From: Sulfurimonas sp.
GTDB taxonomy: Bacteria > Campylobacterota > Campylobacteria > Campylobacterales > Sulfurimonadaceae
Assembly (NCBI GenBank): GCA_021107375.1
Contig: JAIOSY010000026.1
Location: 1 to 5,856 of the forward strand
DNA length: 5,856 bases
Reading direction: 5' to 3'
Position 1 is the stretch's first letter, and each line of letters starts with the position of its first letter. The notes under the pieces are model-generated. The model was not told the origin of the DNA and made no database searches. It saw only the letters and a list, made by a program, of their open reading frames with translations. Shown here one piece after another: positions 1-4,705 of the stretch. The position numbers and the translations under genes were made by a program.

Positions 1-667
1 AAAAAAATTAATATCAACACAAAAGAGTAATAAAAAAGCACATAAAAAATTAGAGATTGCAAAGTCTTCATATAAAAAAGAGTTAAAAACATTAATACAT
101 AAGCAAGATTTACTTAAAAAGACTCTTGAAAAGTTAAATATTATAAAAATAGAAAAGATAAAAAAAGCAAAAGAGAAGAAAGAGAGAAAATTAGCTTTTG
201 AAAATAAAAAAATTATAAAATATAAAAATTTACCAAAAGTAAAAAAACATGGTAGCAGTTATCAGGCTGTAAAAACTAAAAAATATAGAGGTAAAAAAAC
301 GATAGCCCCTCTTGATTCATATACTATATCTAAAAAATATGGAACTTATACAGATCCAATATATGGTATAAAAATATTTAATGAATCTATATCTTTAAAA
401 CCTAAAACACAAAATGCTAAAGTAAAAACTGTTTTTAATGGTAAAGTTATTTATGCCGATAAAACAGCTGTTTTAGATAATATAGTTATTGTAGAACATA
501 AACATGGGCTTCATACTATATATGCGAACTTATCTCAAATATCTCCAAATATTAAAAAAGGTAAAAAGATTAAAAAAGGTTACTCTATCGGTCGTGTTGA
601 TGATGAATTGATTTTTGAAGTAACACAAAAGTCTTACCATATTAACCCGATTCGACTTTTTAAATAA
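1..667 (+). CDS. EnvC-like coiled-coil protein with degenerate LytM/M23 domain (5' end missing)
   Basis: The reading frame enters the window at base 2 and stops at TAA 665-667, giving 221 visible residues; the start lies upstream. Visible residues 1 to about 75 are rich in Lys, Glu and Leu without Pro or Gly, as in a long coiled coil. A Lys-rich linker follows, then a C-terminal domain (about 105-221) that reads like a LytM/M23 beta-sheet: YGIKIFNES near 121-129, FNGKVIYAD, IVIVEHKHGLHTIYANL near 162-177, LIFEV at 203-207 and a final INPIRLF. In active M23 peptidases these positions carry HxGxD and HxH zinc ligands; here they read YGIKIFN and ELIF, so the zinc site looks lost. Family knowledge: such proteins (EnvC type) activate periplasmic cell-wall amidases at division and are controlled by FtsEX. 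In Campylobacterota, as I recall, this gene often follows ftsE-ftsX, which would lie upstream of the window. Any signal peptide is off-window. The EnvC role is inferred; the LytM-like fold is the firmer call. Confidence 0.78.
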   Translation, partial: KKLISTQKSNKKAHKKLEIAKSSYKKELKTLIHKQDLLKKTLEKLNIIKIEKIKKAKEKKERKLAFENKKIIKYKNLPKVKKHGSSYQAVKTKKYRGKKTIAPLDSYTISKKYGTYTDPIYGIKIFNESISLKPKTQNAKVKTVFNGKVIYADKTAVLDNIVIVEHKHGLHTIYANLSQISPNIKKGKKIKKGYSIGRVDDELIFEVTQKSYHINPIRLFK

Positions 668-684
668 CTAAAAGTAGTTTTTAG
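668..684 (+). other. Inverted repeat between the LytM-domain gene and thrC
   Basis: Directly after the stop codon, CTAAAA (668-673) and TTTTAG (679-684) form a perfect 6-bp inverted repeat around a 5-base loop (GTAGT). It ends one base before the TATAAT box assigned to thrC. It could be a weak AU-rich hairpin at the 3' end of the upstream transcript, or an operator overlapping the -35 zone of the thrC promoter. No clean U-tract follows, so I do not call it an intrinsic terminator. In DNA this AT-rich it could also be chance. Confidence 0.35.
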
Positions 685-685
685 A

Positions 686-691
686 TATAAT
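686..691 (+). promoter_or_regulatory. Putative thrC promoter -10 box
   Basis: A perfect TATAAT lies 24 bases upstream of the thrC ATG, following a T-rich stretch (678-682). No TTGACA-like -35 is present at the expected spacing, which is normal for the main sigma factor promoters of Helicobacter and Campylobacter. The expected start site is near 698, giving a short leader. Confidence 0.55.
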
Positions 692-703
692 TTCAAAAAA
701 ATT

Positions 704-710
704 AAAGAGA
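704..710 (+). promoter_or_regulatory. thrC ribosome binding site
   Basis: The purine run AAAGAGA ends 5 bases before the ATG at 716. It is the only Shine-Dalgarno-like stretch in the 48-bp gap and supports that start. Confidence 0.6.
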
Positions 711-715
711 ATTAT

Positions 716-2185
716 ATGAATTTTATTCAAACTCGTGGATGCGATGACACAAAACCAAAATCAGTAACTTTTTCAGAGGCAATTTTAAGCCCAATAGCTT
801 CATTTGGTGGATTGTATGTACCAGAGAATTTACCACAACTAGGTATTGAATTTTTAACTAAGCACTTAGCCTCTTCATATAAAGAATTGGCGTCAGATTT
901 ATTGGCTAAATTTGAGATAGATATTGATGATGCTGTTATCGCTGAGGCTCTTGCACTTTATGATAATTTTGATGATGCTACAAATCCAGTTCCAGTTGTA
1001 AAAGTAAAAGAGAATCTTTATGTAAGTGAACTTTATCATGGTCCAACTCGTGCATTTAAAGATATGGCACTTCAACCTTTTGGTAAAATTTTATCTTCTG
1101 TTGCACAAAAAAAAGAAGAAAACTACCTAATCCTAGCTGCTACAAGTGGAGATACTGGTCCAGCAGCCCTAGAGACTTTTAAAAATCAAAAAAATATCCA
1201 AGTTGTTTGTATGTATCCTGCAAATGGAACAAGTGATGTTCAAAGACTTCAGATGGTTACAGAAGATGCAAGTAACTTAAAAGTTATAGGGATAAAAGGT
1301 AACTTTGATGATGCCCAATCCGCACTTAAAAACCTTTTAGCATCTGATAGTTTCAAAGATACACTTAAAGAAAAGCATATCTCTTTGTCTGCTGCAAACT
1401 CTGTAAACTTTGGAAGAATTATTTTTCAGATTGTTTATCATATTCATAACTATTTAGAGTTAATTAGACAAGATGCTATTGTTATGGGTGAAAAAGTTTA
1501 CCTAAATGTTCCAAGTGGAAACTTTGGAAATGTTTTAGGTGGTTTTTATGCTCAAATGATGGGACTTCCAGTTGAAAAACTTATAATCTCTTCAAATGAA
1601 AACAACATCTTAACTCGTCTTATCCAAACAGGGATTTATGACATTAGAGATGGTGATTTAAAACTTACAACCTCACCTGCTATGGATATATTAAAATCTT
1701 CAAATGTTGAGAGAGTTCTTTATGAACTTTATGGAGCAGATAGAACCAGAGAACTTATGGAAGATTTAGATAAAAATAATATCTATACACTAACAGCAGA
1801 TGAACTTTGCAAACTTCAAGAAATTTTTGTAGCTGACTATTGTTCAGATGATGAGGGTAAAGAGTATATAAAATCAGCATTTAGTGATGGTTACTTAATG
1901 GATCCACACACTGCAACATGTTTTAAGGCTTACGAGACAAAAACAAATCAAAATATAAAAAGTATCATCTACTCAACAGCAGAGTGGACAAAATTCTCAC
2001 CAGTGATAGCGAATGCTTTAACAGGTGAAGAAAATGCTGAGGATATGAAAGCACTTGCAACCATATCAAAAGAAGCTAAAGTAGAGATTCCAGATATGAT
2101 TAAAGCTTTATTTACTAAAGAGATAATTCATAGTAGTGTTATTGAAAAAGAAGATATTGAAAAAGAGATTTTAAAGTTTTTATAG
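716..2185 (+). CDS. thrC: Threonine synthase
   Basis: Cytoplasmic pyridoxal-phosphate enzyme that converts O-phospho-L-homoserine and water to L-threonine and phosphate, the last step of threonine synthesis. The 489-residue protein is full length for the longer threonine synthase class found in E. coli and yeast. The N-terminal domain begins MNFIQTRG and contains a FGGLYVPE motif (about 30-37). The PLP lysine is K115 in HGPTRAFKD (109-117). SGDTG (144-148) and PSGNFGN (266-272) are the conserved cofactor phosphate and active-site loops, and SNENN (293-297) follows. The ATG at 716 has AAAGAGA five bases upstream and an N-terminus matching the family. The gene has its own likely promoter in a 48-bp gap after the LytM-domain gene and may also receive read-through. 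Its TAG stop is one base from the stop of the convergent gene. I see no truncation or frameshift and no thrA or thrB nearby. Confidence 0.98.
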   Translation: MNFIQTRGCDDTKPKSVTFSEAILSPIASFGGLYVPENLPQLGIEFLTKHLASSYKELASDLLAKFEIDIDDAVIAEALALYDNFDDATNPVPVVKVKENLYVSELYHGPTRAFKDMALQPFGKILSSVAQKKEENYLILAATSGDTGPAALETFKNQKNIQVVCMYPANGTSDVQRLQMVTEDASNLKVIGIKGNFDDAQSALKNLLASDSFKDTLKEKHISLSAANSVNFGRIIFQIVYHIHNYLELIRQDAIVMGEKVYLNVPSGNFGNVLGGFYAQMMGLPVEKLIISSNENNILTRLIQTGIYDIRDGDLKLTTSPAMDILKSSNVERVLYELYGADRTRELMEDLDKNNIYTLTADELCKLQEIFVADYCSDDEGKEYIKSAFSDGYLMDPHTATCFKAYETKTNQNIKSIIYSTAEWTKFSPVIANALTGEENAEDMKALATISKEAKVEIPDMIKALFTKEIIHSSVIEKEDIEKEILKFL

Positions 2186-2186
2186 C

Positions 2187-3809
2187 TTAATTATTTCTAT
2201 CATCTTCTTGTTTACCAAGTAGTTCTTTCACATTTTCTGCAAGGACTCTAGGTGAGATATTTTTTGATAGCAGTTTTTCTATAGAGTAGAAGTCTGATTT
2301 TATATTGTCACCTAAAATAATAATTTTAGGGATAACTAAAACATATTTTTTGTAGTATTTTAAAAATGTATTCACTGGAAATTTTACCAATCTATCTTCA
2401 AGTATTAACACCTTAACGCTATGCTTTATAGCCCACTTTAATGCTGATTTTTCATCGATAAATGCCTTCACTTCATATGATTTATCTATATGTTTAATAC
2501 TTGATTCATACTCCATTGCATCATCAACTGAAGTGGTAACAATTAGTATATGTTCTTTTTGTATAGATGATAAATAATTATAAAGTTCTAAAAGCTTTTT
2601 ATTATCATCAGTTAGTTTGCTAGTATCTTGGCTGTTCAGGTAGTACTTTAAGTATGTTTTAGTATTAAACTCACCATTGATGCCAGCTTCATGAAAATGA
2701 GCTTTAATAGCCTTTGATGTTTTGGATTTTTGCCATAGTTGTGAATCTAGCATAAAAGCTTGAGCACTTAAAATATTTACAATACTTTTTTTATATTTAA
2801 CTTCAGCTACACTAAATAATTTATAGAAGTCATCTCTATACTCTTTTTCAAAATTAATAAGAAGCTCTTTATCATGTTTATATCTTTCATCAAGTTCAGC
2901 CATCATATGCACAATATCAACATATGCACCATTTAAAGATTTAAATTCATCTTTTAATAAGTCAAACTCTTCAGTTTTTATATTATTATCAAGTTCCTCT
3001 TTTTTTATTTTTAAAATACTTCCAACATGCTTTTCTGTACCTTTAAGTTGGTTCAATCTTTCAATTGTTTTTTCAGCACCATCTTTTATTTTTTGATATT
3101 CAGCTTGGCAGGAAAGAAATACTTCATTATAAGCAAGTGGAGGATGTTTTGTTTTAATAATAAAGTCATCATAGATACTTGCCATGGCTTTTAAGTCATC
3201 ACTTAATATTTTAATCTTAGGGGTAATTATATGTAAGTCTATTTCAGTTAAATTATTAAAGGTTGTCCACAAAAATCGTCTTATTAAAAGGTAATCTAAT
3301 CTACCTTCAACTTTATTATAAATAGCTCTTTTACTTATGTTTTTTTCTATTATGTCAAAGTAATTAGAGACAGCTTTAGAAAGGTTTAGCGTAAGAGTAA
3401 CACTCTCTTCTCTCTCACCTAACTCCTCTTGAATATCATCTATGGTATTTATATCTTCTATTTGATTTTCAGTATTATCTGTGGCTTGTATTGATAAATC
3501 ATCTTCTTCAAAAGTTTCATAATCGTCATTTAATTCATCTTCTAAATTTTCTTCTTCAATTTCTTCAATAATATCTTCAATAATATTTTCAGATACAAGT
3601 TCATTTTCATAATCACTATTAATTAAGGATGTAATCAATAATGCTTGAAAATTTTCATACTTAAAACAAACCTCTAACCCCAGAGATGGCATAGTGTCAA
3701 AGTCATTCCACTCTTGAACATTAAAATTTATTTTCTTTTTTGAAGATGTTATAATTATTCCATTGCCATCATTAGCATTAAAAAAAAGAATTTTCCCAAG
3801 CATTTTCAT
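2187..3809 (-). CDS. Uncharacterised 540-residue protein: cold-shock-like OB fold, acidic linker, helical middle, receiver-like C-terminus
   Basis: I do not recognise a named family. Residues 3-60 resemble a cold-shock domain: GKILFFNANDGNGII parallels the GxVKWFNxxxGFGFI start, with later beta-strands in order, but most aromatic RNA-binding positions of RNP1 and RNP2 are replaced (DGNGII; INFNV). Residues 66-136 form a linker with 32 Asp/Glu and one basic residue (R133). Residues 137-415 are predicted mostly helical and charged, with coiled-coil-like parts at about 240-330. Residues 418-532 resemble a response-regulator receiver: strand HILIV (420-424), VKVLILED (465-472), PKIIILGD (494-501) and SKNISPRVL (515-523). 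The usual acidic pair after the first strand is TT, so phosphorylation is doubtful. No signal peptide or membrane segment is visible, so it is probably cytoplasmic. ATG 3807-3809 is preferred to the ATG two codons later because the purine stretch 3817-3824 sits 7 bases upstream. It may be cotranscribed with proC, which ends 80 bp upstream. A nucleic-acid or signalling role is only inference. Confidence 0.88.
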   Translation of the reverse strand: MKMLGKILFFNANDGNGIIITSSKKKINFNVQEWNDFDTMPSLGLEVCFKYENFQALLITSLINSDYENELVSENIIEDIIEEIEEENLEDELNDDYETFEEDDLSIQATDNTENQIEDINTIDDIQEELGEREESVTLTLNLSKAVSNYFDIIEKNISKRAIYNKVEGRLDYLLIRRFLWTTFNNLTEIDLHIITPKIKILSDDLKAMASIYDDFIIKTKHPPLAYNEVFLSCQAEYQKIKDGAEKTIERLNQLKGTEKHVGSILKIKKEELDNNIKTEEFDLLKDEFKSLNGAYVDIVHMMAELDERYKHDKELLINFEKEYRDDFYKLFSVAEVKYKKSIVNILSAQAFMLDSQLWQKSKTSKAIKAHFHEAGINGEFNTKTYLKYYLNSQDTSKLTDDNKKLLELYNYLSSIQKEHILIVTTSVDDAMEYESSIKHIDKSYEVKAFIDEKSALKWAIKHSVKVLILEDRLVKFPVNTFLKYYKKYVLVIPKIIILGDNIKSDFYSIEKLLSKNISPRVLAENVKELLGKQEDDRNN

Positions 3810-3841
3810 AGGAATATTCTATCTGTTTATAACTTAATATA

Positions 3842-3847
3842 ATTATA
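3842..3847 (-). promoter_or_regulatory. Putative promoter -10 box for the 540-residue gene
   Basis: Read on the minus strand, this is a perfect TATAAT, 32 bases upstream of the ATG at 3809, with no recognisable -35. The surrounding DNA is almost pure A/T and contains TATAAT on the plus strand too (3838-3843, 3844-3849), so the match is weak evidence by itself. The position is suitable for a short leader. Confidence 0.4.
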
Positions 3848-3864
3848 ATAAGTGTAAATTATTT

Positions 3865-3876
3865 AAGTATCTACTT
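3865..3876. repeat. Short inverted repeat between proC and the 540-residue gene
   Basis: AAGTA-TC-TACTT is a perfect 5-bp inverted repeat with a 2-base centre. It lies 17 bp upstream of the TATAAT box assigned to the 540-residue gene. The loop is too small for a good RNA hairpin, so a protein-binding site is the likelier reading if it means anything. The 80-bp gap (3810-3889) otherwise holds only A/T-rich promoter-like sequence and no clear proC terminator. Confidence 0.25.
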
Positions 3877-3889
3877 TTTGATATTAATA

Positions 3890-4648
3890 TTATAACTCTG
3901 TAGCTCTTTTATAAGCCTTCTCTATTGCACCTATACAAGCACTTCTTACATTTCCATCTTCTAAAGCACCATAACCAGCAGCAGTAGTTCCACCGGGACT
4001 CATTACACCATCTTTTAAAAGCGCAGGGTGAATATCTTGAATTAAATCTCCAAACCCACCAAATAAACCACGCATTATAGCCATAGCGTCATCTCTTTTT
4101 AAGCCTTGTTTTACTGCTCCATCGGCTAAAGCTTCAGCCATTAATGCCAAGTATGCAGGACCACTTCCAGCAAGGGCAGTTGCTATATCTATCTCTTTTT
4201 CGCTTGATAACCATCTAGTTGAGCCAATTGCTCCTAAAAGTTCCTCAGCTTCTTTTTGAAACTCTATATCACCAGTAAGTGTTGTCATAGATCTGTTTAC
4301 ACTTGCAGCTAGGTTTGGCATAGTTCTAACTACGGCATGTGGGTTTAGATTCTCTTTTAGTTTTTGCAGAGTTGTTCCTGCTAAAACAGAGTAAATAACT
4401 TTTGCTTTTCCACTTAGCTTTGTAGCTATCTCTTCAACATTTGCAGGTTTTACACAAAGCATAACTGTTTTGTCACTCATATCAAAATCATTCATGATAT
4501 ATTTTTGAATCTCTACACCAAGTTCTTTCTCAAATTTATCTATTTTTTCTAAATCTCTACCAACAACTTCAATTTTATAAGTGTCTTTTAAACCCTTTGC
4601 GATGCTTAGAGCCATATTTCCATTTCCGATAAAAGTGATAGTTTTCAT
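3890..4648 (-). CDS. proC: Pyrroline-5-carboxylate reductase
   Basis: Cytoplasmic enzyme that reduces 1-pyrroline-5-carboxylate to L-proline with NAD(P)H, the final step of proline synthesis. The 252-residue protein is slightly shorter than the usual 265-275 but has the complete layout. An N-terminal Rossmann fold has the dinucleotide motif GNGNMA (8-13). CVKP (65-68) and RTMPN (108-112) are typical of the family. The C-terminal dimerisation and catalytic domain carries ALAGSGPAYL (158-167) and the P5CR signature around VMSPGGTTAAG (215-225). The ATG at 4646-4648 is preceded by TTAAGG six bases upstream. It is divergent from proA, 57 bp away, and the two products act consecutively in the pathway apart from a spontaneous ring closure. 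The gene for the unknown 540-residue protein follows 80 bp downstream on the same strand. No defect is visible. Confidence 0.98.
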   Translation of the reverse strand: MKTITFIGNGNMALSIAKGLKDTYKIEVVGRDLEKIDKFEKELGVEIQKYIMNDFDMSDKTVMLCVKPANVEEIATKLSGKAKVIYSVLAGTTLQKLKENLNPHAVVRTMPNLAASVNRSMTTLTGDIEFQKEAEELLGAIGSTRWLSSEKEIDIATALAGSGPAYLALMAEALADGAVKQGLKRDDAMAIMRGLFGGFGDLIQDIHPALLKDGVMSPGGTTAAGYGALEDGNVRSACIGAIEKAYKRATEL

Positions 4649-4654
4649 TTTATG

Positions 4655-4660
4655 CCTTAA
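4655..4660 (-). promoter_or_regulatory. proC ribosome binding site
   Basis: TTAAGG on the minus strand ends 6 bases before the proC ATG and fixes that start. It is followed upstream by an A8 run (4661-4668 as T8 on the plus strand). Confidence 0.7.
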
Positions 4661-4668
4661 TTTTTTTT

Positions 4669-4683
4669 ATGATATTATATCAT
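4669..4683. promoter_or_regulatory. 15-bp palindrome holding overlapping divergent -10 boxes of proC and proA
   Basis: ATGATAT-T-ATATCAT is a perfect 7-bp inverted repeat around one central base, near the middle of the 57-bp gap. On the minus strand it contains TATAAT (4674-4679), suitably placed for proC with a leader of about 20 bases. On the plus strand it contains TATTAT (4673-4678), suitably placed for proA with a similar leader. A second plus-strand candidate is TATAAA at 4687-4692, though it is close to the proA start. The site may be a symmetric bidirectional promoter, an operator, or both. The palindrome is seen directly; its function is inferred. Confidence 0.5.
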
Positions 4684-4694
4684 CATTATAAAGC

Positions 4695-4698
4695 AAGG
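4695..4698 (+). promoter_or_regulatory. proA ribosome binding site
   Basis: AAGG lies 7 bases before the ATG at 4706 and is the only Shine-Dalgarno-like element ahead of proA. It supports the start chosen. Confidence 0.65.
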
Positions 4699-4705
4699 TA
4701 AAATA

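Noticed and set aside
1..300. Lys-rich, A-rich 5' segment as a low-complexity or broken region
   Set aside because: The frame is open throughout and continuous with the LytM-like domain; Lys-rich coiled coils written with AAA codons are normal for this base composition.
2207..2219. CTTG-TTTAC-CAAG as a terminator for thrC or the opposing gene
   Set aside because: The 4-bp stem is too short and there is no adjacent U-tract on either strand; it lies within coding sequence of the opposing gene.
3838..3849. Plus-strand TATAAT boxes
   Set aside because: They arise from the near-symmetric A/T stretch. A plus-strand transcript would run antisense into proC with no gene to serve.
3881..3890. ATATTAATAT palindrome at the proC stop
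   Set aside because: A 10-bp all-A/T palindrome is expected by chance in such AT-rich DNA, and no U-tract makes it a terminator.
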